From: Dryococelus australis | Lineage: Eukaryota > Arthropoda > Insecta > Phasmatodea > Phasmatidae | Length of the DNA: 64,000 bases | NCBI GenBank assembly: GCA_029891345.1 | Contig: CM056993.1 | Span: forward strand, 227,796,424 to 227,860,423 | Direction: 5' to 3' | Part shown: piece by piece, positions 1 through 10,641 of the stretch | How the letters are laid out: every line of letters starts with the position of its first letter | How positions within the stretch are numbered: the stretch's first letter is position 1 | Notes under the pieces: model-generated | What the model was told of the DNA's origin: nothing | Database searches by the model: none | The model's input: the letters and a program-made list of their open reading frames with translations, nothing else | Made by a program: the position numbers and the translations under genes

Positions 1-360
1 GAGTACCTAGACGATACTTTGGCCACAGAAGATACATTTATTCATCATTATTCACCAAATTAAAATTAGTTTCTAAGAAATGTCGCCAATTCTAGAAGAA
101 AATTAATTTTTTGGAATATGTAGTGCCAGCTCATAGGATGAAACTGACACTGGAAAAACCAGAGAATTAATATATTAGCCTCCACCAACTAAAAAAAAAC
201 ACTGCTGTTACTGAACTTATGTGCATACTGTTATCTATCTGTGCCTAGGTTTGCCACAATCTCCAATGCACAGCATTCATAAACAGAAGCAAAATTAAAA
301 TTTCACTGCACTACTGAGTGTGAAATAGGTTTTAATAAACTAAAATAAATTCTGGTATAT
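1..360 (+). pseudogene. gypsy reverse transcriptase, C-terminal part
   Basis: The frame opening at base 5 reads YLDD (5-16), the polymerase catalytic motif of gypsy reverse transcriptases, which copy element RNA into DNA. Further along, VPRFATIS (241-264) and a TECE-like segment match the connection region that follows the polymerase thumb in this family. Several stops and at least two frame changes separate these islands, so the gene is dead. The N-terminal two thirds of the domain lie off the left edge. The identification is strong because the downstream RNase H and integrase follow at the expected spacing. Confidence 0.75.
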
Positions 361-720
361 TCCCCAGTTCTCTGTTTCACGAGCAAAGAAAATGAGTTCA
401 TTCTGGATACAGATGCTAATGATGTAGGCATCTGGGATGTGCTACCTTAGATTCAGGATGGAAAGAAGAGGCTGCTGGAATACGTCAGTAAGGTACTCTA
501 CAAGCCTGAGGAAATATATTGTATGTCACACAGGTGTGGTGAATGCAATTACACACTTTTGTGCCTGCCTTTCCTGCATACACCCTATCCTAAGAAATGG
601 ACATGCTTTATTATTTCAGCAAATAAATTTTAAGATCCCTGAAGATCAAATAGCTCGGTAGATACAGCACCTGTGAGAATATGACTTTGAAATGCAGCAC
701 TGGTCTGGATGCCTTCACAG
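361..720 (+). pseudogene. gypsy RNase H domain, decayed
   Basis: The segment around 394-420 reads EFILDTDAN. This is the start of the Ty3/gypsy RNase H domain, which removes RNA from the RNA-DNA hybrid during reverse transcription; Asp codons lie at 406-408 and 412-414. A following stretch (about 448-520) reads as IQDGKKRLLEYVSKVLYKPEE with one stop before it, another family-typical block. Later islands near 640-700 resemble the domain end. Frameshifts and stops are present, for example a stop just before the IQDGK block. The domain belongs to the same polyprotein relic as its neighbours. Confidence 0.75.
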
Positions 721-1019
721 CAATTCATATGCACTTCCCAGTAGACCATAATAACAATTCTGCCATTACTGCGAAAAGGGTGGTGTATCATTGATGGCAA
801 GGAGGAAAAGTATTCAGGTCTGTGTATCTTGCGATTGGCCAACTATATGAGGAGATGATGGAATGCATCCAATAATAGATAGGAAAGAAGCTGAATGTCG
901 AACAATATGAGAGTATATATCCAGTTCGGGCATGACATCAAGGTACATTAGGCACAGTGCAATTACTTCTTACTGAAGATTGGTATACTTTTCAGGATCT
1001 GGACACATAGTGATGGTGA

Positions 1020-2120
1020 ACACATGCAATTACAATTGGTCTTACCAGAGTGCAGAATCCCAGAAGTGCCAAAAGAGGAGCATAATACAGGAGCAAGTGA
1101 ACACTTCGGTGTTTGTAAGACAATCAACAGAGTTAGATTGAGATTATGCTGGCTCTATGTCAAGATGATGTTGAGAAGTGGTGCATTCTGTGTGATACTT
1201 ATTTAGTAAGGAAGACTACGGGCATTAAGGGTTGATGCTACCTTTAGAAATACATTGTTGGAGTCTCATCTAAGATGATGGAATAATATGTTATACGACC
1301 CTTGCCAGTCACTGAGAAGGGGAATCGGTACCTACTGGTAGCTTAAGATATTTTCGCCAAACGGCCTTTAGTCATACCAGTTCCAAACCAGCTGATGCAT
1401 TCGTATAGCATGTTATGCACAGGTTTGGTGTGGCACTCGAACTTCATTCTGATCATGGGCGTAATTTATACGCCACTCTTTTCCAGTAGGGTCTGAGAAT
1501 CTTAGAAATGAAGAAACTCGAACCACACCATTACACCTTCAATCGGAGGGGATAGTCAAGAGACTAATAAACCGTACTCCAGAATGCTACCTAATGATCT
1601 TCGTGGAAGACAACCGGAATGATTAGAACTCAAAGATACCCTTATTTATCCTTGCATATCGTTCGGCAGTCCACGAGTCTACAAGGGCAACACTTCCAAG
1701 GTTTTCGTTTGGGAGATAGCTCTACTTCCCTGGTGACCAGTTGTTCAAATATCTATGGAAGAAAAGCAGCTACCCCAGAACATGCCAGTAACCTACATCA
1801 ACCGTAAGTAGACATCCATGTGTTTGCCAGGCTGAACGTTAAAATCACCAGTCACAGAATGAAAACAAAGTATGACCGGTGAATGCCTGTAGAGGTTTTC
1901 CAACAATGGCAGTGGGTGTATCTGCACAAATCTCAAAAACTGAATAAATATTGTTCGAAGTTACAAAAATTTTGGGTGTCATATACAGGATCTTGAAGAA
2001 GATCAGTGATGCTGTCTTTCGGATTTGTAGACATGGCTCTCGGATTAAGCCTAAGGTTGTCCATATCGATCGATCGACGCTCTCGCGATGTCAAAAAGTT
2101 GGACGGTAGGTTCGGGTGAA
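1020..2120 (+). pseudogene. gypsy integrase, decayed; catalytic Glu position reads Lys
   Basis: Integrase would insert the DNA copy into the chromosome. The zinc-binding N-terminal part is visible at about 1,090-1,160 (EHFGVCKTINRVRLRLCWL), the core motif HSDHGRN at 1,445-1,465 (Asp codon 1,451-1,453) and RTTPLHLQSEG at about 1,521-1,553. Just after that, where the third catalytic residue (Glu) is expected, codon 1,558-1,560 is AAG (Lys). C-terminal islands continue to about 2,100, including a VVHIDR-like segment typical of the tail of gypsy integrases. Many stops and shifts interrupt the frame. Motif positions are seen; the lost Glu is inferred by alignment to the family pattern. Confidence 0.75.
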
Positions 2121-2137
2121 GAGTCTTAATGTGGGGG

Positions 2138-2765
2138 AATTGTAATTAATGGGCACCTATGCTGAACGCTGTGTTATTTGTGTTATGTGCGGCTAGTCTC
2201 GGCATGTTTGGGAGTGGCTAGCCGCGGCCCACCTCTGCTCCAGGTTGTCCTGGCCGCCACTACATCTCCAGGCCAGCGACGAGAATGATTGACATCTGAC
2301 GTCCTGACATCACTGCTCCCTTCTGGAGGAGTCGACAACATGAGAGCATGTGCAAGAACCTTCTGGTCATCATCTCCCTTGGCGCAAACTGATATATGTA
2401 GGTTCTGGGCCATGGCACCTACACTATTAATACCGCTGCATTCAGAAGGTCGGCAGTCAGTGATAGAAATCAGGCGAAATTCTGCTAACTATGAACGAAG
2501 ATAGGACCATTGATGTATGCTGCAGTATATTACCGGTACCAACAAGGGCGTGGGAGACTGCGGTGGAGAGGTGTGTGTGTGTGGTTACGAACGTGTGTGT
2601 GGAGTGTGCAGAGGGCGAAGTATCTGACGAGTGGAGAGTTTCTATAAATGGGAGCACTCGGAGAACATTCCAGAGAAGAAAAACTGAATATATCTGGACT
2701 GAAATAAGGCTGGACTGAATCTACGAGTAATACATATATTATTGTAAGTACTGGAACTGTCAGGC
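2138..2765 (+). repeat. gypsy 3' LTR
   Basis: After the integrase tail, a G-run (AATGTGGGGGAAT) that could be the polypurine tract precedes TGTAATTAATGGG, a plausible LTR start beginning with TG. About 620 bp of non-coding, GC-richer sequence follows, including a TATA-like TATAAA near 2,643 and a TG-rich stretch, as expected of an LTR promoter. The 5' LTR is outside the window, so the pair cannot be compared and the ends are provisional. Confidence 0.6.
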
Positions 2766-2778
2766 ATCAAAAATATAA

Positions 2779-2980
2779 GGGGCCGCGTTGCTGTAGCGGT
2801 TAGACTACTCGCCTCTCACCAATGCGAACCGTGTTCGAATCCCGGCGGGGTCGCCTCAAAATTTTTGCAAATGGGAATTGTGCCGGAATACCACTCATCG
2901 GTGAGTTTTCTCAGGATCTTCCGTTTCCCCCCCTTTGCATTCCGGCCCTTCTCCTTATTCACCTCGTTTTATACTCATCG
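2779..2980 (+). repeat. tRNA-derived SINE (family A), 3' truncated, first of a tandem pair
   Basis: The head begins GGGGCCGCGTTGCTGTAGCGG and has an A-box region (TAGCGGTTAGACTACTCG) and a B box (GTTCGAATCCC), the internal RNA polymerase III promoter of tRNA-headed SINEs. The body (GGAATTGTGCCGGA, GAGTTTTCTCAGGATC, CATTCCGG) matches the other family A copies in the window. It stops near CTCATCGG, where a second copy begins. Confidence 0.8.
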
Positions 2981-3223
2981 GCACTTGGTCCAGCAATTAG
3001 CCCGCTCCCTTTCCACCAAGGCGAAATGGGTTCTATCCCTGGTCGGGTCACCGGATTTTCGCATGAGGGAATCGTGCCGGACGATGACGTTGGTCAGCGG
3101 GTTTTCTCGGGGATCTCCCGGTACCCCAACCTTGCATTCCGGGGCCACTCCATACTCAATCACCCTCATCGGCTCTCAAGATCTTGATTTTAAGTGACTC
3201 CCAAACCTCTTCACTCACTCACG
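2980..3223 (+). repeat. tRNA-derived SINE (family A), second of a tandem pair
   Basis: A second copy starts with a degenerate A-box region (CAGCAATTAGCCCGCTC) and continues through CCACCAAGGCG, GGGTCACCGGATTTTCGCAT, GAATCGTGCCGGACGATG and GGGTTTTCTCGGGGATCTCC to the end block CTCATCGGCTCTCAAGATC and CTCTTCACTCACTC. It is nearly full length (about 245 bp). The head-to-tail layout with the preceding copy suggests a dimer or insertion of one copy into the other's tail. Confidence 0.8.
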
Positions 3224-4019
3224 TTTATTATTTTTAATAGCAATTAAATTGCTGTTAGTAAACATTTTAGAAAACATTTTTTATGCATTTTATTATTGTA
3301 TTAATTTCTGTTAGGTGAAGGATGATCATGTAAATATCAGTTCTAAATACCAAGTGATAACCATTAATACAAATATTATAAAACTGCTATAAATGAATTA
3401 GTAAATTATTATTTGATCGTTTCTTTTATTAAAACCTCAATCCCGTAAACAACCTGGCTATGCATAGAATCTTATAAAATCGCAGCAATATGGCATTTCA
3501 TCCGTATATAATATTTTGAATCAACAATGGAATCAAATTTCAGACTGAACTTCCTAGTTTTATCCCTTTTCTTTCATTAAATATCACTGCCAAGCATTCA
3601 GAATTTATCAGCTTACTGACGAACAAAATTATTTACTGTTTACTGAAGTCTGTTTAGTTACTGCTGACAAACACTGACAAATTATCAGTGATTGCGGTAC
3701 CCATAATTACTTACGGAACGCAGCAAAAATGTCGAATCTGCGATGGTTCAAAATCATGTTTTGCGTGAGTCAGATTCGATCTTACGCCTGCTACACAGGC
3801 CTCTTCGTGTTTTGAGATTCTTCGCTGAACTGAGCGACACGACAGCCAGAGCAATGTAGTTTCCCATGTTACAACCAACCAGCCCTCCAAAACACACGTT
3901 GTTTTTATACTACAGTGATTTTACTTTTTTGTGTTTTAAATTGCTCAATTCTTCAGTTCGACCTTTGTAACGTTGTTACCCGCACGTACACCGGCTTGTG
4001 GTGCGAGAGAAAGGCAGTT
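3224..4019. other. No gene seen
   Basis: AT-rich sequence without long frames, recognised motifs or obvious repeats. Confidence 0.5.
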
Positions 4020-4235
4020 TTAGGGTCTTGAGTGATGGTGATGGCGCAATGAGAGAAAGGTGGGGCGCCGTCGTATACAAGGGCGGCAAATGGGAGTGCC
4101 ACGAGAAAACCTGCCGACCAACGACAATGTCCACTACGTTGCCCAGTGCGAAGATCAGGTTGACTCAGCGGGAATCGAAACTGCCTCACTTGGGAAGTAG
4201 GCGAATTGCCTGATTACTACAGTACACCACTACGG
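4020..4235 (-). repeat. tRNA-derived SINE (family A), diverged
   Basis: On the minus strand the order is a degenerate tRNA head (CCGTAGTGGTGTACTGTAG), a central block (CGTTGGTCGGCAGGTTTTCTC) and an end block near CTCAAGAC. It is more diverged than most copies, and the expected 3' end (GAGCCGCYCAAATCTCTTC type) is missing. A 78-codon minus-strand frame over this copy is a by-product of the SINE. Confidence 0.7.
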
Positions 4236-4300
4236 TCGCTTGCGATGCGAAAAGTTCGGGATTCGAGTCCTTATCAATCCTCGAGTGTGCAATTTTGGGT
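4234..4300 (+). repeat. tRNA-like B-box fragment
   Basis: GCGATGCGAAAAGTTCGGGATTCGAGTCC carries a B-box-like sequence and resembles the 3' half of a tRNA head directly abutting the family A SINE. No A box or cloverleaf is convincing, so this is probably a relic of another SINE. Confidence 0.3.
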
Positions 4301-4771
4301 TTACTGGTGATCCCCTCCCAACTTTTCACGCAACAACTAAGTACGCAAGCTGCTATAAAATTATACTAAGCTTACACGTATTAAAACTAAAAGTTTGAAA
4401 AATGATTAAAATAATTACAATGTCTGTCAATGTATGAGCCAAGAAACTGAGGATTTTAGAAGAAATAAGTGGCCGAGATGTCTAAGGAGAGACAGTTGCG
4501 TGGCGAGAAGGCCGGGCCATAGAGAAAAGTGGGATAGAGTGTGCACCCGAGCTGCGCAGTATCGACTCACCAGGTTCCAGCATTGGAACGCATTTCTGCC
4601 AACAGCGCTGTTAGAAACAACGTGTGTAGGATCTGAGGTTGAAGCACGGCTTATATAGAGTAAGTGCGTACTTTGTCAGCCTCACCTGCTCTTGTATCCT
4701 GCGCGAGGCTCTGGCGACCGACCATAACATCTCATGCAGAGGAACTTCCAGCACCAACAATCACCTTACAT

Positions 4772-4774
<3 letters not shown>

Positions 4775-4850
<76 letters not shown>
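4775..4850. repeat. (AT)n microsatellite
   Basis: An uninterrupted run of AT dinucleotides about 76 bp long. Frames reading alternating Tyr-Ile across it are artefacts. Confidence 0.95.
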
Positions 4851-4853
<3 letters not shown>

Positions 4854-6590
4854 TGGCAAGCTCAAGGCGGCAGCCCACCCACCAGTCTTAACGGCTGCCG
4901 TATAGTGATCCATTCAGGGATATTAATACACTTTCAGTACCCAAGAAAGCGTCGGATAATGGCGTTGATAATTAAAATATAAACCAACACTATTTTCACA
5001 GTGGACCACGTGACTTTGACAGCGGTGTTGAGCAAGTCAATGCGCAGAAGACGGAAATCTGTCTACTTCATCTTTTAGTATATGGGCCAGAGCGGGTATT
5101 GTCCGATCCTGACTCTTAGCCGACTCGAACATTTCTGACCACCAATATGGCTACAGTGGTTCGGAGACCACTAAAATGAGGACGTAGCGTGTTCTTAACC
5201 CTCTCTACAACAATTGATTTTGTTTACCTGCATTGGTATATGTGTTTTTATTGTGTTTTATTTTGGATCATTACGAAGATTTATTATTTGGTTTTAATGT
5301 ACTTCGCGTATAAACGTTATGATGTCAATGGACCTGCCCAAATATCGACAGAGTTGGTGGAACAATATTATGCGCTCAGATTAATGTAGTGAAATTGCAT
5401 TTACCGCATACGCAATGAACACCAATATTCACTTATTTCAAATACAAATTAGCTTTAACACTGTTAATTCTAATAAGTGAGAAGCCTTAAAATTATAAAT
5501 GTCTCAATTACAAAAAATATACAATTCAGTATCGAATTTAATAAAGGGTAGGTGACAATCTATCTGCCCATGGGTGAAATCGCGTATGCTCGAATCCAAA
5601 GGGAACGTAACTATCACAAATAAAAAATGACATAGAACATCAAATATGGCAGAAGGACTATATGGGAAACTGAGGAGTTTTAACATTGTAAAATGTGAGG
5701 CACACTACAACAGTGCTCCTAGCGGCTTGTAGTGACGAATACCAAAGAAACTCAAATTTACGTGGCTCGGCATGCGCGATTTAAGTGCAGTTGTCGTCAC
5801 GTAGTATTAAAACGTGTTGTTTTGCCAGATCTAATATAATAGTTACTTATTCATATTACTATGCCGTATTTAAAAATGTACTTAAAGCATAAATATTGTT
5901 ACTTGAAACAAGGATAATCAGTTGTAAAACAGAACCTTGTTACTGGGCACAGACTTAGATGTTGCATGTTATAAAGGACAAATGTAAATCAATTTTAAGT
6001 AAGAGAATGGAATGCTAAACGGTATTTCAGTTGTAAGACACTTACCCGACTGCATTTATTCAAAAATACTTGAGAATGGAGCTGCCACCAAACTTAAATT
6101 TATGCAAAAATATAGTCAGGAATAAACATAACCAAAACATTTTTTGGACAGCAAAATCTCCACAACTTATCTGTGTTTCACTAACGCATGATTAATTACA
6201 AATAACTATATTACAGTTAGTGATTTAACATTGTTACTTTTATTAGCTCTATAGACAGTAATATCTTTTAGATACGTATTGAAGATTAACCTAACAACCA
6301 AATAAGTTGCCGAAAAATTAACTTAGGGCTTTTTGAAGCTATTATCATTAAATTAGCAAAAAAAATAATTGCTCATAAATTTATATTCCTAACAGATATG
6401 GTTTTTGTTCTTCCTTTTTTCGTAGAAGGTATATTTGTGTTGGAAATATATTTTCTAGAGAGAACATTTTGGGGAAATAAATTTTTAAGTGATAAAAATA
6501 TATACTGAATTATTGTTTAAGTTCTAATTCCCTGAATTTGCAACCAAGGTAAATAAACATTTATACAGAGCTTTGCAAATTTATTTCAAA
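4851..6590. other. No gene seen
   Basis: AT-rich sequence. Short frames at 5,189-5,389 and on the minus strand at 5,504-5,686 have no recognisable domain. Confidence 0.4.
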
Positions 6591-6599
6591 GTGCGTATT

Positions 6600-6868
6600 C
6601 GTGTCTACAGACTCTCGTCAGAAGGCGGTGGCCCATCCGTCTGTCCGTCGAAAGTTAAAGTTTGACTGTTATATTTGACGGATACAAAATCGCTGCCCTG
6701 CGATTGGACGAAAATCACGTGACCGCCTGACGGGTGCGACGAATGGTTGCGAGTCCATCTTTACACATATAAATCATTTTTGTCGTGCAGTTATGCCACA
6801 AGTACACTGCATCAAGTGAAACACAGGCAGCTATGGTTAACCCACTGGCAGCCATGCTTCAACCATAA
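6600..6868 (+). promoter_or_regulatory. Candidate core promoter in a CpG-richer patch
   Basis: Within AT-rich DNA this patch contains GATTGG (reverse CCAAT box, 6,702-6,707), the palindromic E-box CACGTG (6,716-6,721), TATAAA (6,768-6,773) and an initiator-like GCAGTT (6,787-6,792). The TATA-to-initiator spacing is about 21 bp, slightly short. Downstream, a 12-codon frame (6,833-6,868) starts in a good context (GCTATGG) and stops at TAA. No transcript unit can be traced. It could be a real promoter, a transposon promoter or coincidence. Confidence 0.3.
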
Positions 6869-9800
6869 GTAACAAACAGTTTAAACCTTCTTCATAATCT
6901 GATTGGACCAATTATGAAATTTTGGGGCTGTTACCGAGAATTATACACAAAGGACTATTCTGTGGTTTGGGAATATTTAATGCCTGTTCATCAACAAAAC
7001 AAAGTTTCTTTGTAGTACAGAGCAACTCGGGATTGGGGGAAATTTTAATTGAAATGGGCATGCTGTCAAATTTTAACTGTACTGAAGGGGCACAGTCAAG
7101 TACAGAAGGGGCAAGAGTATTGCCTCCTCCTCCGGCTCATTTCCAAATGCTGATTTGATAGACACTAATTGATTACTTCATAATTTAGCAGGTTTTTTTT
7201 ACAAATTATGGTAAAACTGTCCACCTCACTCCTCTTAAAATGTTTTATTTACACGTATTTATGTAAAAAGAAACAGACACGCCCAAATATACCACACATA
7301 GTGAGACTGTGTTCAAAGTTACCATTTAGTACAATAGTATTTTAACATGTAGCAGTGTTCAGTTCGGATGCTGTTAAGTCACTTGTTCAGAAGTAGTTGC
7401 GATTTGGTAATTTAGAATTTTAGTAAGTATCGTTCCATAGTAAAATATCAAATATGTCATTATTTTACTTGACAAATTCAGGTCACGTTACCTATTAGAA
7501 AACTATGTCAGTGCCTATGGAGAGTACTCCAATTAAATTTCGTAGAACTATTAAGTTTGATCATTACTTTGCCCACCGCACATGGTTTGATCATTTAGTA
7601 AATACATACATTCATTGGAACACAACTTCCTACTTAAGACATCCATTTTCTTGGCTATTGTAGATAATCCATGGAGGAAGCAGCAACATTGACTGCAAAA
7701 TGCTTATAGCTTTTAACAACACAATGGTACGCCTGTACCAAATATGAAAATGTACCATCACCTCTGATATCATGCCACTTAGTGACATTTGAGAGTTTAT
7801 AGATGAGATAAATAATTTTAATACTACACAAATTACAAAAATAAGGTTTACTATATTAAGCAGAATATTTCAGAACATAACTAGATGGCAATCTTTAAAC
7901 ATTTTAATCAACAATTCCCCCTCCCCTATCAACTAATTACTAATTCAATTTATGCAGTACAGCTGGTGCTTGGATGGAAATGTCATTGGCAACAATATTT
8001 GATAGTACATACTAACATATGTACTATAGCCATTCAGCTTATTTACTTCGCCTCTCAAGTTTTGAACACATTAAGCATATTAAATTTTGTAATTCACTTT
8101 CAGTAACAAAGCTTATTTCCAAATCTGACAGGATTCCAAATAATTTTATAACATTAGATCATCATAAACAAATCACTTCTAATAACCAACCTGAATACAT
8201 GCTTTTTACAAAAAATGCTACCACAGATTTTCACATGCCTCATGGCGTGAAGACTGGAAAATATGTTGCAGAATTCAAAAGCAACCGAAATGAAAATAAC
8301 TTACATTGGTCATGATTTTAGGGTATTTTATGTTCAAATTCATGGCACTTGTTATTGTAATGCAATTTGCAACTAATTTCTCCAATACTGTAATCACCAC
8401 AAACAAAACTGTGGAAATAGGCTAACAGGTGAAAAGAAACGTGTGCATATCACTACCAGTGACTTACCTTCAATGTAGAATGTGGCAAAATAATTAATTG
8501 AAAAACACCTCATTTAAGTTAATACTGTAGGTGTATGCACCAAGTTAAAATACTTAGTACTTAAGGGAGTAAATAAGAGGAAGTAGAATTTTAAAAAAAT
8601 CCTTCATTTATTAGTAAATAATTTATAAAAAAAATAAGTACCACTGAAATGTAACGATGACTCTCAGGAGTGAAATAGTATAGTTTGAAAGTTTTGTACA
8701 AATATGAGTATGGGGAGGAGGGGGGATGTTGCTACTACTTTTGATTGGTTTTGACGGTAATCCTCACTCGACAGTTGGATCACACTCTGCAATATATACA
8801 CTGACTTACCAACTGTAGACAACCTGATGGCATCTCCACTGCTAAAATTAAAGTGTCTGGTGTGTGGTGTCAGTATATGGTGTTTAGCACACAGAATGAA
8901 CTTTGATGCACTATCTACAGAAGAATTATTCTCACCACCGAAATCTGTACTCAACCACTCTCCACTCATTCAAATTAAAATTACTTGCCAACCCAGTATG
9001 TAGAGAAATTAAAATATTTGCACAGTAAAACAGTACTGAAATGTAAACCTTTGGGTGTATAAAAGGTAAGCGACTACCTAGAAAGGAAACTATTAAAGTT
9101 TTCTTTCAGTTGTTTCTTTAATAAACCATTGAAAATATTTGGTAGTTGGTGCGAACATACCAAAATAACATACGAATTAATATTCAAATGCATAGTTTCC
9201 CAAATGTAAAAAAATAACATTCCAAAGTATGAAAATACACTGAAAAAGTGCATAAACAATACGGATGTGTACACAAAATAATATGCTGGAAACTGGGTAA
9301 TTCTTAAATAAAACTCTCTACTAATTACACACAACACTAATTTACTACGGGCATCAACATTCGACCAATAGAAACCCCAAAAATGATGGTGGGGAAGGCT
9401 ATGAACATCAGGGAAAATGTGGGGTAAAATGCGTGCAAAATATGTAAATAATATAATATTTATTTATGAAAATATACAAAATTGAAAGAAAAAAAGCCCT
9501 GAACCAAACATGAACTAAATAGACAATACTAACAATTCAAGCTACAATTACGATAGTGGCTATGAAGATCAGAGGAATTGTAGGGGAAAAAAATACAAAT
9601 ATATACATTTTCATTATAAACTTTTACCCTTCAATTTCCCTCGAGTTCCCACTATCGTATTTCTAAATTATATTGTTAACATTGTCAATTTAGATAATGT
9701 TCAGTTCAATCTTTTTGCAATGAAACATATTTTCATGAGACAATATTACAGTAATATTAAAAATAGTTCAGAAATATGTTAAATTGCATAACACACATAC

Positions 9801-10550
9801 ATTATTTCTCAGTGCAAATAGGCTATACATGACAATCATTTATGAGGAAACTCCAAGCTTCGCAATTGCGCAACGTTTCGCGTCACCACATAAAAAAAAA
9901 TTGCCGGTGCACCTTGAATCATTGAGGTATTTAGGCTATTCCGCTGCTAGCACTGGGACTCTGGCTCTGTGCATACTGTTTGGCAAATATGTGATTGTAC
10001 GAGCAATCACTAAAACAAATATGAAAACACTATTTAGACGCAATTAATCAATTTCATCCCTAGCTCAACTTGCTGAACTAAACACACACTTTAACAAGAG
10101 ATTTCAGCCAGTTTATTAGACGAATATTGCATTTGTAAACATTGTTTACTTTATTTTTTGAAGGTATCGCTCCAATAAAAACAAACCTGGACCTTTCAGG
10201 TTAAGGGCTATCAAACTTCGCAAGGCCCTTCAGTGTACAAGATTATAAATAGCAGCTACGACACTCAAGTGACTTCGTTCTTGGTATTGTGGAAGCAAAT
10301 TTGGGTTACGAAAATCCTCTTTTCTGAAAAGGTTGGAACACACTATTCTCGTGTAGGTATAAACTGCGAATCACTTTTTTCTTTGTTACAGTCAGGTTTG
10401 CTCTTACATTTCTGCACTTATTGCTTGCACCTAGGAAACGACAAAACAGTATTTAAGTTAATTAAGGTATTGTGAGAATGGAATTTGCATTAAAAACACT
10501 ATGACAATAATAACACTAATAGGAAATGTAATCCACTACAGCTCGTGTAC
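6869..10550. other. No gene seen
   Basis: Long AT-rich stretch. The largest frames (8,019-8,315 plus; 8,664-8,969 and 9,074-9,337 minus; 9,784-10,047 plus) show no domain, biased composition or neighbour support. Confidence 0.4.
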
Positions 10551-10554
10551 TTAC

Positions 10555-10641
10555 CGACTTCATCCTTTGGGAATCTAAAAAGGACTTGCTGTAGTTCGCA
10601 ACGTTGTAATTATTACAGCCAAAACCTCACAAAACTTTCAT
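10555..10641 (-). pseudogene. THAP-domain-like first exon with intact splice donor
   Basis: On the minus strand a start at 10,641 is followed by islands that fit a THAP zinc-coordinating DNA-binding domain: a CEV-like piece, GCNNYN, then FRFPKDEV, a block typical of THAP proteins. The islands lie in two frames separated by single-base shifts in T runs. The exon ends at 10,555 on GTCG followed by GTAAGT, a near-perfect splice donor. The second half of THAP (Trp, later Cys and His, AVPTF) was not found nearby. THAP domains occur in host regulators and in P-element-like transposases. The single-base shifts favour a relic, although sequencing error cannot be excluded. Confidence 0.4.

Larger units (their letters stand above)
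1..2765 (+). mobile_element. Ty3/gypsy LTR retrotransposon, 3' half, decayed
   Basis: This is the 3' part of a gypsy-class retrotransposon entering from beyond the left edge. Translated segments appear in the standard Ty3/gypsy order: reverse transcriptase end with YLDD at the edge, RNase H, integrase, then a polypurine-like stretch and one LTR. The gag gene, protease, most of reverse transcriptase and the 5' LTR lie outside the window. All coding parts carry stops and frameshifts, so this copy cannot make its own proteins. Order and motifs are seen directly; the family assignment rests on established gypsy domain order. The LTR end near 2,765 is approximate because a SINE starts at 2,779. 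Confidence 0.85.

Noticed and set aside
2183-2718. Overlapping frames on both strands
   Set aside because: They lie inside the gypsy LTR, have no domain, and conflict with each other.
2822-3197. Two plus-strand frames of 110-121 codons and a minus frame
   Set aside because: They read the family A SINE pair; the same peptides appear wherever that SINE occurs (40.4, 53.1, 54.7 kb).
4664-4982. Frames of alternating Tyr-Ile
   Set aside because: They are translations of the (AT)n microsatellite; the same holds at 36,676-36,912.
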